NCBI GenBank assembly: GCA_000507305.1
Contig: DF240227.1
Span: 131,439 to 195,438 of the forward strand
DNA from: Breviolum minutum Mf 1.05b.01
Lineage: Eukaryota; Sar; Dinophyceae; Suessiales; Symbiodiniaceae
DNA length: 64,000 nt
Direction: 5' to 3'
Shown piece after piece: positions 1 to 12,790 of the stretch. How positions within the stretch are numbered: the first letter of the stretch is position 1; every line of letters begins with the position of its first letter. The notes beneath the pieces are model-generated. The model had not been told where the DNA came from. It saw only the letters and a list, made by a program, of their open reading frames with translations, and did not search any database. The position numbers were made by a program, and so were the translations under genes.

Positions 1-123
1 TTTTGTTGATCGGTTGGATTTGGTGGAGACAAGTCACTTTTGTTAGAGCAGCAGATTCAAGCCCAGTGGAACGACAACGAGACCTAGCCAAGAGACAATT
101 GGCAGAGGTCCGGCTACGTCTTC

Positions 124-795
124 ATGGCTTTGGTGGGTAGATACGCCCTCATTGAATATGATGTGGGTGGTGCCAGACTTTGGCACGAAAGGTGGCTTCT
201 GGAGTGGATTGCTGGCGATGAATACGTGGTTTGCACTCCTGACAGGGACATATTTGTAGAAGAGCTGAGTCTGGTCAATTCGGACATCAGGACCATGCGA
301 CTCAGACCTGGTGCCTGGAGGGGTAGTTGCTGCGAGGCCAGACAGGTTGCAGCTGCTGAGAGAGCCAGGAGGGGAGGAGCAGTTGCCGGCGGGGCAGGAG
401 GTGCAGTGGCTGCTCCAGTTCTAGTTGGTGCTGGTCCTCCTCCTCCTACTCCACACACTGCCGGGCAACTTCGATGGTTGGCTGCCGAAACTCTGGGAGA
501 CTATGCGTATGGTGCTGAGGTCGACGGGGTGGCGGCGGTTTTGGCCCGCGGTGCAAAGAGCATTCACACACTCGCAGGAGGAACATTGCTCTTTGTGGAA
601 TGTGTGGATGGAGCTGATGTTGAAGAGTTCCTTTCTCGGCCCGGGCAGAATGATTTTCGTACATTGAAGATTTCACACAATGTCATGGGAGAGCCCGAGA
701 TTAGCCTGAAGGACCTGTCGATGAGGTGCAAGGAAGTACCTGTCAAGTGGGTTCTTCCAGGCCTCAAAGTGGTGCAATTCATACCTGAGCATTGA
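124..795 (+). CDS. Gag-like ORF, first part, of YR retroelement 1
   Basis: A 223-residue open frame starting at an ATG. I do not recognise a named Pfam domain. The N-terminal 65 residues resemble the second ORF of YR retroelement 2 (51306-51548): both have an H-x-R-x-L-L core followed by a short acidic strand and a basic R-x-L-R/R-H-R-I segment. The middle (about residues 70-110) is an Ala/Gly/Pro-rich linker. The C-terminal third contains a D-F-R-T-L-K segment matched by D-L-R-V-L-G in element 2 (about 51630). This position, upstream of RT in both elements, argues for a structural, gag-type role that binds element RNA. The frame ends 4 bp before the next open frame, which continues the same homology, so the two were probably one protein before a frameshift near 790. 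Confidence 0.55.
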   Translation: MALVGRYALIEYDVGGARLWHERWLLEWIAGDEYVVCTPDRDIFVEELSLVNSDIRTMRLRPGAWRGSCCEARQVAAAERARRGGAVAGGAGGAVAAPVLVGAGPPPPTPHTAGQLRWLAAETLGDYAYGAEVDGVAAVLARGAKSIHTLAGGTLLFVECVDGADVEEFLSRPGQNDFRTLKISHNVMGEPEISLKDLSMRCKEVPVKWVLPGLKVVQFIPEH

Positions 796-799
796 GGGA

Positions 800-1348
800 T
801 TGGGGCTGGAGGGTCATCACGAGCGATTCAGACAGATTTGTAAGATTGACTCATCAGCTTGGGGGGTCCAGGAACACTTCCAAGTGACCATGGCAGTTCT
901 GCAAGCACTATTGGTTGATCAGCTGGACGGTTGCAACTTGTTGAGCATTGAAGTGCAGTTCAGGAGGTTGCAGACGATCGAGTTCAGCTACGCCGAACGT
1001 GCTCGGGAAGCGGAAAGCCGAGCAGTTGGGGGGAAGTTATCATTGGAGGAGCAGACATCATTCGGAGGGATGACTCGTCAGTTTTCTACATTGATGATCT
1101 GCCCACACTTGCTTGAACACGTGAAATCCGAGACCGAACGAAGAACCTTTGAAAAGCAAGAGAAGAACGTGAGGCCACCAGGAAGGCAGCAGCAAAGAAA
1201 AAGCCAGGCCCCAACCAAGGGGAAGGAGACTCCTAGATCAAGGGGTGCACAGGGATGGTGGCCAACTTCCTTGTGCGACACCCATTGGCCAACACCAGGC
1301 ACGTCGAACCTCACGAGACCTTCTGCCTTTGCCGGTGCCGTCTGTTGA
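800..1348 (+). CDS. Gag-like ORF, second part, of YR retroelement 1
   Basis: A 182-residue open frame with no ATG at its left end (it opens at a TTG), consistent with being the continuation of the 124-795 protein after a +1 frame change. Its core, a D-Q-L-D-G-C-N-L-L-S-I-E-V stretch followed by R-R-L-Q-T-I-E (about residues 45-65), matches a D-Q-I-D-P-S-N-L segment followed by R-R-L-V-Q-L-E in element 2 (51905-51985), so it is a conserved part of the element. The C-terminus is Lys/Arg/Gln-rich (residues 115-150), as expected for a nucleic-acid-binding tail. It overlaps the RT frame by about 100 bp. Function is inferred from position and charge only. Confidence 0.5.
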   Translation: MGLEGHHERFRQICKIDSSAWGVQEHFQVTMAVLQALLVDQLDGCNLLSIEVQFRRLQTIEFSYAERAREAESRAVGGKLSLEEQTSFGGMTRQFSTLMICPHLLEHVKSETERRTFEKQEKNVRPPGRQQQRKSQAPTKGKETPRSRGAQGWWPTSLCDTHWPTPGTSNLTRPSAFAGAVC

Positions 1349-4154
1349 AGAGGTGCTGAAGACAAATCTTTCACGAAGCTGCAAGAGGAGGATTCAGCGT
1401 CGCATTCATGTTCAACAAGATGTTGCAGAGGCAGTTTTGGGGGTCAATCAACTTTACAATTTTGATAGTGGTGGTGAGAAGGGGGCCGATTCATACATTA
1501 GTTCAGCCCAATCCAGATCACTTGAATTCATCAAAGGATGTGTGCAAGAGCTTGGGTCACCAGGCAGTGTTGATGGCTCAGGAGCCTTAGCTGCGCTCCG
1601 AGTCTCCGATGGCTATGGGGGAATGCCAGTCCCATCAGCCTTGGGTTCCTTCGATCCCGAACTCGTCAGTCTTCCTAGTGGTGAAGTGCAGCCGGTTAGT
1701 CTGTCTTCTTTGATTGGTGAGAACGGGCAGAATGCAGTGGAGGAATTCATCCGTTCGCATGTGAGATCTTCGGGTGAAGCTGCCACACATCTGCAAGTTG
1801 AGGGTCCTGATCAAACGTACAGCGATCCAAAATTTCGAAACAAAGCTACATACGCTGGTTTTGTGAAACGTCTTCATGATTTGGGGCTCCTGGAGATCAG
1901 GGATTACCCTGGGCATGAGGAGGTTGGGCTTTTCTTTGTGAAAAAGAAGAACGACAAGCTGAGGATGATCTTGGATTGTCGTCGGTCTAATCATTGGTTC
2001 AATGAACCTGAGCCCGTGAAACTGACCACAGGTGAGAGCCTCCGCAGGATACAAGTCCCGCCCGACGAGAAGCTCTACGTATGCAATGCAGACCTTGCCA
2101 ATGCTTTTTACACCTTATCAATGCCTGAGGAGATTAGGGACTACTTTTGCTTGAAGCCCGTTTGTGCCCGTGACCTAGGTCTGACTGAGATTGGGAAAAA
2201 ACCTGTGAAACCTGGACAGAAGGTTTTTCCTAGATTGGCAGTTTTACCCATGGGTTGGACTTGGGCTCTATACTGGTGCCAACGAGCTCACGAAGCAGTA
2301 GTTGAACGTTCAGGCCTCAAGATTGAAGAGCGGCTCCAAGATTTTTCACCTGTGCCCCGTGGGAACTTCTGGCGTGTCCAATACGTTGATAATCTTCACG
2401 TGATGGGCACAGACAAGTCAGTGGTGCAGTCCAGATTTTGGAAGGCTGTGCGAGAGCTTCAACGTGGATTAACTGTCCATGAGGAGGAGGAGTGCGAAGA
2501 TGGTGCAAAAGTGTTGGGATGGGAATATGAGATTGATGGCACCTTTAGACCATCTCGCTCACGTGTCTGGAGAGTGAGGATGGCCATCAAGGAAGTTCTT
2601 CGACGAGGCCGGATGAGTGGCGTTCAGTTGGAGCAGTTGCTTGGCCATCTCACCTTCATATCGCTGGGAAAGAGAGAGGTGCTATCTATTTTTGGAGATA
2701 GCTACACTTTTGTCAAGCGGCACTACCACGACATTGCTCCCATCTGGAAAAGTGTTCGGAAGGAGCTGCTCACGTGGTGTCGGGTCTCACCTCTGATAGT
2801 GCAAGACTTGCGCAGTGAATGGAGCAGTGAGATCAGTGCGGTGGATGCTTCGGAGTGGGGCTTAGGAGTGACTTCTACCGTGGTTGAAGTTGCGGAGGTT
2901 GAGAAGGTTGGTAGATACAATGAGAGGTGGAGATTCAAAGATCCGTCCACTAGTAAACCCCGTAGCTTTGTTGCCAAAGAAGATGAGAAGACCGAGATTG
3001 TTTACTTGGATGAAGATGCACCTGAACCCCCTTCCAAATCCACCTCCTTCGAAGCGGTGCCCTTTGAATTTATCAAGACCAAATGGCAGGTTGTGGGAAG
3101 ACATCAATGGCAACGTCTCGAGCCCATGCCGGTGCTGGAGGCGAGAGCAAGTCTTTTTGCAGTGCGTCCTTTGATGAGGAAGGTTGACAATCTTGGGAAG
3201 AGACATTTGATTTTGACAGACAGTTTGACAGCAGCATGTGCATTTTCAAAAGGCAGAAGTCAGAGCCACCGTATGAGAACAGTGGTTCAAAGAGTTTCAG
3301 CTTTGCTTTTAGCCGGTGGTTCTAGTTTGGTTTGTCGGTGGCTGCCATCGGAGTGGAATCCAGCTGACTCACCATCTCGTGGCGGATGGAAACCCAGTGA
3401 GCTGGTGCGAAAGCTTGATGGTGATCTACCACAACTTGAACGTGAAAGTCAGCTGGCCGAGCAAGGACAAGCAGACGCTGAAGAGTCAAACAAAACCGAG
3501 CAGGAAAACAACCGCACCTTTGGAGAAGGCTTCGCTAAAAAGGGAAGCACCTCTGACATGGGACATCGAAATGGAAGAGAAGAGAGACCCCCGAAGAAAG
3601 CAACGGCGGGCAACCAGAAGGCAGAAAGTGGTCAAGGACACAAAGGGCATGGGAATGCTACGGTCGTCCTCAGTCACCAATGCAACTTTGAACAGGTACA
3701 GCGAACACCCCAATTTGTTCAAACAATGGATGCTGGGTCATGGTCAAAGAATGATCAAGATACAGCCCAAGAAGATGGACATGGAGATGAGTCAATACCT
3801 GGACGAGCTGTACAAGAAGGGGGAGGACCTTTCAACGGGCAGTTACGCCCTGGCTGCCTTGACCTTCTTCCACCCTCAGTTGAAAGGAAAGGAGATGATG
3901 CCCTTGAGCCTTCAAGGACTCCGGGGGTGGAGGCGTTTGTGTCCCCCAAGAAGTCGGATGCCTGTGCCTTACGAAGTCGTGGCCCTTCTTTCGGTGGTGG
4001 CTCTGGAACGAGGTTTGTGGGAGGTGGCAATCGTGATGCTGTTGAACTTCTTTCTTTACCTACGTCCTGCAGAATACCAACGACTTCGAGTGTGCGACAT
4101 AGTCAGGCCAGCCCGACGTTCACACCAAGCACTTCAGTTTTGGGGTGCTTCTGA
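1245..4154 (+). CDS. Reverse transcriptase-RNase H of YR retroelement 1
   Basis: Open frame of 969 codons without an ATG at its left end; probably expressed by frameshift from the gag frame it overlaps. The RT core runs from about residue 215 (V-K-K-K-N-D-K-L-R-M-I-L-D-C-R) through L-P-M-G-W-T-W-A (about 335) to the catalytic box Y-V-D-N at nt 2382-2393. That box has Asn where most RTs have the second Asp. An RNase H domain follows: D in V-D-A-S-E-W-G (nt about 2842), E in V-L-E-A-R (about 3142), D in L-T-D-S-L (about 3217) and D in N-P-A-D-S-P-S-R (about 3365), the order seen in DIRS-type RNase H. Beyond about nt 3450 the frame overlaps the recombinase frame and its translation looks non-functional (low-complexity, Gly/Gln-rich), so the real protein probably ends or shifts there. 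Confidence 0.85.
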   Translation: MHRDGGQLPCATPIGQHQARRTSRDLLPLPVPSVEEVLKTNLSRSCKRRIQRRIHVQQDVAEAVLGVNQLYNFDSGGEKGADSYISSAQSRSLEFIKGCVQELGSPGSVDGSGALAALRVSDGYGGMPVPSALGSFDPELVSLPSGEVQPVSLSSLIGENGQNAVEEFIRSHVRSSGEAATHLQVEGPDQTYSDPKFRNKATYAGFVKRLHDLGLLEIRDYPGHEEVGLFFVKKKNDKLRMILDCRRSNHWFNEPEPVKLTTGESLRRIQVPPDEKLYVCNADLANAFYTLSMPEEIRDYFCLKPVCARDLGLTEIGKKPVKPGQKVFPRLAVLPMGWTWALYWCQRAHEAVVERSGLKIEERLQDFSPVPRGNFWRVQYVDNLHVMGTDKSVVQSRFWKAVRELQRGLTVHEEEECEDGAKVLGWEYEIDGTFRPSRSRVWRVRMAIKEVLRRGRMSGVQLEQLLGHLTFISLGKREVLSIFGDSYTFVKRHYHDIAPIWKSVRKELLTWCRVSPLIVQDLRSEWSSEISAVDASEWGLGVTSTVVEVAEVEKVGRYNERWRFKDPSTSKPRSFVAKEDEKTEIVYLDEDAPEPPSKSTSFEAVPFEFIKTKWQVVGRHQWQRLEPMPVLEARASLFAVRPLMRKVDNLGKRHLILTDSLTAACAFSKGRSQSHRMRTVVQRVSALLLAGGSSLVCRWLPSEWNPADSPSRGGWKPSELVRKLDGDLPQLERESQLAEQGQADAEESNKTEQENNRTFGEGFAKKGSTSDMGHRNGREERPPKKATAGNQKAESGQGHKGHGNATVVLSHQCNFEQVQRTPQFVQTMDAGSWSKNDQDTAQEDGHGDESIPGRAVQEGGGPFNGQLRPGCLDLLPPSVERKGDDALEPSRTPGVEAFVSPKKSDACALRSRGPSFGGGSGTRFVGGGNRDAVELLSLPTSCRIPTTSSVRHSQASPTFTPSTSVLGCF

Positions 4155-4552
4155 ACCCTACCGAGTTGGGAGTACCTTCAAAAACAAGCCAATGGGACGA
4201 GGCACTGAACTTGGACCTGAAGATTCATGCGCCTCTGGGTCCTGCCATGGCCTTCAGTGTGAAGTCAACCGTTCCGAAGTGAACAACTTCATGATGGAGG
4301 TGTGGGAGGATCTCGGACTGAAGGAGCTCGGGAAACCCCACCTATATCGCCTTCGACACGGAGATTGCCAACAAGTTGAGGCAAACAACAGAAGTGCAAC
4401 TCAGAGGTCGATGGCAGTCAATCCGCTCATTGAAAAACTACGAGAAGGGAGGACGGTTAGCCCAGCTTTTCGGCCTACTGGACAAAACAGTACAACAGCA
4501 GTGCATAAAGGCAGCAGACAGTCTGCCCTCAAAGCTCCGCAACCTGCGCTGA
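3418..4552 (+). CDS. Tyrosine recombinase of YR retroelement 1, frameshifted
   Basis: A phage-integrase-type tyrosine recombinase, which in DIRS-order elements integrates the circular cDNA in place of a DDE integrase. It reads in frame 1 from an ATG near 3418. A basic N-terminal segment is followed by the core-binding region (Y-L-D-E-L-Y-K-K-G, about nt 3795). The first catalytic Arg is in L-Y-L-R-P-A-E (about 4054-4074), and the H-x-x-R motif is in H-L-Y-R-L-R-H-G (about 4339-4362). Just after this the homology moves to frame 2, where R-G-R-W-Q-S and then K-N-Y-E-K-G-G-R (about 4405-4450) supply the nucleophilic Tyr, ending at a TGA at 4550-4552. All four catalytic landmarks are present, but a small indel near 4360 splits them. 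Frame 1 stays open across the break and runs on into the methyltransferase-like domain. Confidence 0.75.
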
Positions 4553-4559
4553 GTGTCCC

Positions 4560-5334
4560 TCGGGCACTTAGATCTCAGGTGTTTCTGGAAATTTTCTCTG
4601 GGTCCGGACGTTTGCGTCGGGCCGTCATGAAACATTGCTCCCTTCCAGTTTTACTTTGGGACATCACCTATGGAACTGACTATGACCTTTGTGTGAGAAA
4701 AAATCAGTGGAAAATCCTCGAATGGATACGTTGTGGTGCAATAGCTGCCGGTCACCTTGGCACACCCTGCAATTCATTCAGTCGTGCCCGTGATCAACCA
4801 GGAGGTCCCCCTCCCCTTCGGAGTGACAGCAAACCACTTGGATTGGAAGGACTTCGACCTGGTGACGAGGCCAAAGTCAGAATTGGCAATGTGCTCATGC
4901 GTTTCAGTGTTCGGATCATGCTGCTGGCTCTAATGCTTGGATTGCCTTTCACTTTGGAGAACCCTAGACGTTCTCGGTTGTGGATCTGTCCACCCATGCT
5001 GGCACTACTTCGCAGATGAAACGTATCAACAGTTTTCGTGGATTTCTGCATGTTCAATAAACCATGGAAGAAACCTACCACTTTTGCAGGCGTACATGTC
5101 AGTTTTACTCGCCTGCAATCCTATCGCTGCATTGGAAGCAAACGAGGAATTTGCCTTCATTCCGGAAAACCACATTTGCCATTGTCGGGCCAGACCAGCT
5201 CGGGTGAATGGCTTACCAAGATCGCCGAGCCCTATCCTACTGGACTTTGCAATGGTCTAGCAAAAGTTTTTCTGGATGCACAGCTTCAACTAGTTGCTCG
5301 AAATTTTGGGTCTCACATTGGAATCCCCTTTTAA
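4560..5334 (+). CDS. Methyltransferase-like domain of YR retroelement 1, with one in-frame stop
   Basis: A domain resembling C5 cytosine methyltransferases in its landmarks. F-L-E-I-F-S-G-S-G-R-L at nt 4579-4611 is the SAM-binding motif I. G-T-P-C-N-S-F-S-R-A-R at about 4759-4791 holds the catalytic-type Pro-Cys of motif IV, and L-E-N-P at about 4954-4965 corresponds to motif VI. The frame (frame 1, shared with the front of the recombinase) hits a TGA at 5017-5019 and then resumes in the same frame to 5334. The second part has a conserved-looking D-F-C-M-F and P-W-K-K-P-T, then a Cys/His-rich stretch (about 5110-5200). So only one nonsense change disrupts it. Classical target-recognition sequences are not recognisable; whether it methylates DNA cannot be told from sequence. 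A matching domain is in YR element 2 at 54930-55540. Confidence 0.7.
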
Positions 5335-5365
5335 AGGGGCGTACCAAGAGGCTAGCAATTTTGGG

Positions 5366-5492
5366 GCATGCATTGGTGGTGGCACTTCGTAGCATCTCTT
5401 CACTGGCCTTTGAAAAAGGTTTGTGGGGTGAAGCGAGAACTCAGTGCCTTGGACAACTCTGGCCATGGAAGGAAAAGAGGAGCGGAGGTCAT
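5366..5492 (+). repeat. 127-bp direct repeat, copy 1 (candidate B1 of split direct repeats)
   Basis: Begins GCATGCATTGGTGG and ends GAGCGGAGGTCAT. It appears identical to 5626-5752 at an offset of 260 bp. It lies just after the methyltransferase-like frame of YR retroelement 1, where Ngaro/VIPER-type elements carry the B1 copy of their split direct repeats. Confidence 0.85.
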
Positions 5493-5625
5493 GGTTAGTG
5501 ATCCACGGTGATTGAACGAAGCCCTTTTAGACATGAGTGGTCGCTGAATTCGTAATGTCAAGGTTCACCCTACCCTTTGCTTTGCTTTTTCCCACCCTTT
5601 GAACCTTGGGGAAGCATAGCATGCA
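5493..5625 (+). other. 133-bp spacer between the direct repeats (candidate A2)
   Basis: Sits between the two 127-bp repeats. In the A1-ORFs-B1-A2-B2 layout of split-direct-repeat elements this interval would be A2, and an identical A1 would mark the element's left end. Nothing in bases 1-123 matches it, so A1 would have to lie upstream of the window. No open frame of note. Confidence 0.4.
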
Positions 5626-5752
5626 GCATGCATTGGTGGTGGCACTTCGTAGCATCTCTTCACTGGCCTTTGAAAAAGGTTTGTGGGGTGAAGCGAGAAC
5701 TCAGTGCCTTGGACAACTCTGGCCATGGAAGGAAAAGAGGAGCGGAGGTCAT
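5626..5752 (+). repeat. 127-bp direct repeat, copy 2 (candidate B2)
   Basis: Second copy of 5366-5492, with no difference seen by eye. It runs straight into a (TA)n tract, which may mark the right end of YR retroelement 1. Confidence 0.85.
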
Positions 5753-5821
5753 ATATATATATATAGATATATATATATAGATATATATATATATATATAT
5801 ATAGATATATATATATAATAT
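5751..5821. repeat. (TA)n-rich microsatellite
   Basis: About 70 bp of alternating TA broken by three or four GA steps. It lies between the retroelement's last repeat and the first Ca2+-ATPase exon. Similar short TA tracts occur at 6801-6838, 37374-37424, 48868-48886, 50727-50775 and 57014-57040. Confidence 0.9.
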
Positions 5822-5887
5822 GACCCCCCTTGTAAAAAAATCAACAAGGTGATCAGAAAGTCACAGGCTCCCTCCCCATCCCACCAG

Positions 5888-9525
<3,638 letters not shown>

Positions 9526-10152
9526 GTCTCGAGGGAGCAACTCAAGATTGCGTTCGGCTTGCGTCCTGTACAGCTGCCCGATTAAGTTTAAGAAAATTTA
9601 AAGTGACCACTGGATGAAAACAGATGGTACTGATCACACAGACTGGTTGTTGTCTATCTCTTTTTTAAATAAATAGCGAAGAGGCCTTCAAGATGTTTGT
9701 TGCTGGCATGTCGCACCATCTGTACACGTTCCAGGTGGTCATAGCTTTAATACAAAGCTTGGATTAGTTTGAATGCAAGAGTTTGAATGCGAGCTTTTGA
9801 AACGCATGGAGAGGAAAACCGTGTTGCCGCTGTTGAAGCCATCAGACTCCCGCTTTGCAAAACTCGCTGAATCCCCACAGCCCAGATGTGATGCTGAGGC
9901 GGTATGTCAATGTAGGGGCACACGACGGTCAGTGAAGATCTCAGGGGCTACAATGTTGTGTGAGTTTTATGGGAGTTCATCTATCATATATTGGAGATCT
10001 TGAATTTACCAGTTGGACGCATGATCAACTTGATATACAACAAGCAAAGGGGAGTGATTGAAACCAGGCAGTACCAGCTTAGTATCCGGCATCCAGCATT
10101 GATATTAGACAGATGATGTGACAATGACTTCCTGGCCCTGCTGATTCAGTTC

Positions 10153-10203
10153 GGATGACCCACTCTACGAGTATGCCCGCCCTGACCTTATCCAGAAGGA
10201 AGG
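10153..10203 (+). CDS. Candidate short exon, unknown protein
   Basis: A short frame reading D-D-P-L-Y-E-Y-A-R-P-D-L-I-Q-K-E-G-E-N, preceded by an AG (CAG at 10147-10149) and followed by a GT donor. Composition is protein-like, but at under 20 residues this could be chance. No family recognised. Confidence 0.3.
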
Positions 10204-12607
10204 CGAAAATACGTAAAACGGTAGGTAGTTTTGCGTTGCAAAAGGCGCTGGATCAGCTTGGCGTAATGTTCATCAGATGTGTGAGATTTTGTGACTTGCA
10301 TTTTTCATCATTTTTCACCGGTCATTTTTTGTTTCATTTGTCACTTCTACGATCTCGTCGCGTTGGTCTATACCCTTTGTGCCGGACCAGCCGACCCAGG
10401 GTCCAGCAACGCCAGCGGTGTGGCTGTGGAGCGAGACCCTGCGCGATGCGAACGCTGGAAGCATAGTGTTGCCCGATGCGCAGGCTGTTCAGGAAGTCAT
10501 CATGGCATGGTGGATGCTGGTAGCTGGAATGGCTGGCAGAGATGGGAGAGCTGAATTGGAAGATGCCAGATGCTGTTGTGTAGGCTGTAGTCTCCTCGTT
10601 CATCGTATGGTTCATGAAATGAGCAATGGGAGCAAGATCATTGATTCTATCGATGCCGCCACTAGCCACTGGGTGCTAATGATTATCTTGATGGTCAATG
10701 AATTGTACATGATCTATCAACATCTATTTTCAACCTATGTCCTTTGAGGTCATCGTGCTGCCCTGCCGAAGGTTGAAGTTGCTTGCGCTGAGGCTTTGTT
10801 GAGAAGAATGTGTCAAACCATGTGTGATGGTTTTCCTCATGTTCCCTCCAAAAGAAGAGACGAGCCCTGTGATTCCAAAAGCTCACAATTGTCCAAAGTG
10901 ATCAGTCATGGAGATCTGTTTTTTTCTCATGATCCCCTTCCGATGACAAAGATCTATTGACGTGAATGTCAATGGTCACCTGCTTCAGGTGACACCACAG
11001 AACATCATCTCGCTGATTCAACCTGTGCATGGACCTGAGTCAGCATAGGAGTTTGAAAGCTTGCTTTGTCAATCTTAGCCATGCTTGGCCTCCTCGGCTC
11101 TTGGGGATTGCTTTATGGTGTTTTGTAGGCCAGGTAAGTCTTGCCTACCTGGATTCTTTGTCACTGTATGGTGATTGGACTCCGCATGTGTTCTAGCATC
11201 ACCTCCACCAGCAGGTTGGATGCAGGAGACGAACTTGATGTACTCAAGGTGAGAAGATAGTTGGAATGCGGTTTCAGGAAACTTCTGACAGGGACCACGA
11301 TCGAACATGACTCAATGGTCACAAAGGATTTCAAGCATCAAGAGCTCTGCAGATTGGCAGGTGGACATAGACTCCTATGACTGTCCAGTCTTAGAGATGC
11401 TCTTGCACGCATCTCAGTACATTTCAATGGGTTGCATTGATATTCTGAGTTGTTTGAAAGTTATGTATTTGATGATATTTGATGTTATTTGTTTGAAAGT
11501 TGAGTAGACCAAAATGGCGAAAATGGGAAGCTGTGGTTCCGCCTTCCAAGGCCTGAAGTTCGAGCAAAGATTGTTCTGGTGGAGGCCGGAAGTCGCTTCG
11601 GCACGCCCAGGTGGAAGTCGAGGCAGAAAACATTGATATTGATATTTATCTAATTTCTAATTAAATGTTATGCAAGCACCGTATGTTTCCATTTGGTGTC
11701 AATAAACTAAATGCATCTAAATGCTGGGTCAATCTGAAAGTGCGTGAAATGCATTTTGCCAAGCCAATTTAACCCAGCTGCCTGTGAATCTACAACCTTG
11801 TAGGCCAATCCATCCATCCCACCACCATACCAGTTGCAACCTCAGACTCGTTTGGCGTTCCATTTCGACCAGGGGATTTGCCAAAGCTGAGTCACTTCTC
11901 GGGGTTGCTTGTTTCCCCTCCCGCAGTGTAAATAGATGCCAGTGTCGATTTGCACCTAGGTGGGCCATGCTTCATAGTGGGGAGTGCAGGCCCTAGGAAT
12001 CAGCGCAAGTGCCTCTTCGGGTGGAGGTGATGCAGAAAGATACCGATGACTGGGTTTTTTGCAATGAGGTTGTGGAATTTTTTCAACTCCTTTCATAGCC
12101 CGGAAGAGGCGTCAACGCTGGAAGAAATTGTGAGATCCACATTGCGAATTTAGAGAGACTTCGATTCGCAGGTCCCCATTAGGGGATGCTCCCTCTCCTA
12201 CGAGGTTCAACTGTGAGAACCTGAGATGAAATAGTAATTGAAATTTGTGCGAGGGATTTCCAAACAGCCTTGCTGCAGTCCCTTACTTGAGGCTGCGTCG
12301 TTATGGCTACGATTTGGTAGCGTTCATCACCAAGCAATTGGGGGCGGGCATGGAGGAAACAAACGAAACGACGGCTGTTCATGCTCGTTTCTGGGAAGGT
12401 AGCATCTACAAATGCACACGCAACTCCCAGAAAGATACGAGGTTTGGTGGGCACGATGCAGTATTTACTCACGAGTCAGCCTGGGACTTATGCGATTCAG
12501 AGCAGCATGGTGTGGCTGGTCCTTGTGCCGGTGCTTTTGCAGTGGAGGGCGGCAGGGTGGTGGCGGTATGGGGCGGTGTTGCTCTTGACAACCATTCTGA
12601 TGTCTGA

Positions 12608-12790
12608 AGTAATGGGAGTGAGTTTGATTGTCAAAAACACGGTTTCGCCTATAAGGAATTCAACACCTACTGTGAGGTTCGGAGTGCTTTCCTGCCGTAT
12701 GACGTGCCCATGGATGAGTTTGATTGTTACAATGAGGTGCAGCGGTTTGTGACAGAAGGACATGAAGATATCAGACAAGCAAACATCTAA
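12608..12790 (+). CDS. Candidate terminal exon, unknown protein
   Basis: A frame of about 60 residues ending at TAA 12788-12790 with strongly protein-like composition: F-N-T-Y-C-E-V-R-S-A-F-L-P-Y-D-V-P-M-D, then Y-N-E-V-Q-R-F-V-T-E-G-H-E-D. It has four Cys and many aromatic and acidic residues. Just upstream in another frame (12500-12600) is a hydrophobic segment with two helix-like stretches (V-W-L-V-L-V-P-V-L-L and Y-G-A-V-L-L-L-T-T-I-L) that might belong to the same membrane protein if a small intron or indel separates them. No family recognised. Confidence 0.4.
   Translation, partial: SNGSEFDCQKHGFAYKEFNTYCEVRSAFLPYDVPMDEFDCYNEVQRFVTEGHEDIRQANI

Larger units (their letters stand above)
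1..5752 (+). mobile_element. Tyrosine-recombinase retroelement 1 (DIRS/Ngaro-like), 5' end outside window
   Basis: A retroelement read left to right: two gag-like frames (124-795, 800-1348), reverse transcriptase plus RNase H (1245 to about 3450), a tyrosine recombinase (about 3418-4552) and a methyltransferase-like domain (about 4560-5334). It ends in a pair of identical direct repeats (5366-5492 and 5626-5752). There is no integrase of the DDE type and no protease. RT plus RNase H plus tyrosine recombinase without LTRs is the hallmark of the DIRS/Ngaro/VIPER order; RT before YR matches the Ngaro arrangement. The left end is not in the window. The copy is damaged: frame changes occur near 795, about 3450 and about 4360, and there is one in-frame stop at 5017-5019. 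The last repeat lies only 136 bp from the first recognisable Ca2+-ATPase exon, so the element probably sits in an intron of that gene. Confidence 0.8.

Noticed and set aside
3755-4030. Minus-strand ORF opposite the recombinase
   Set aside because: Shadow of the conserved recombinase frame on the other strand.
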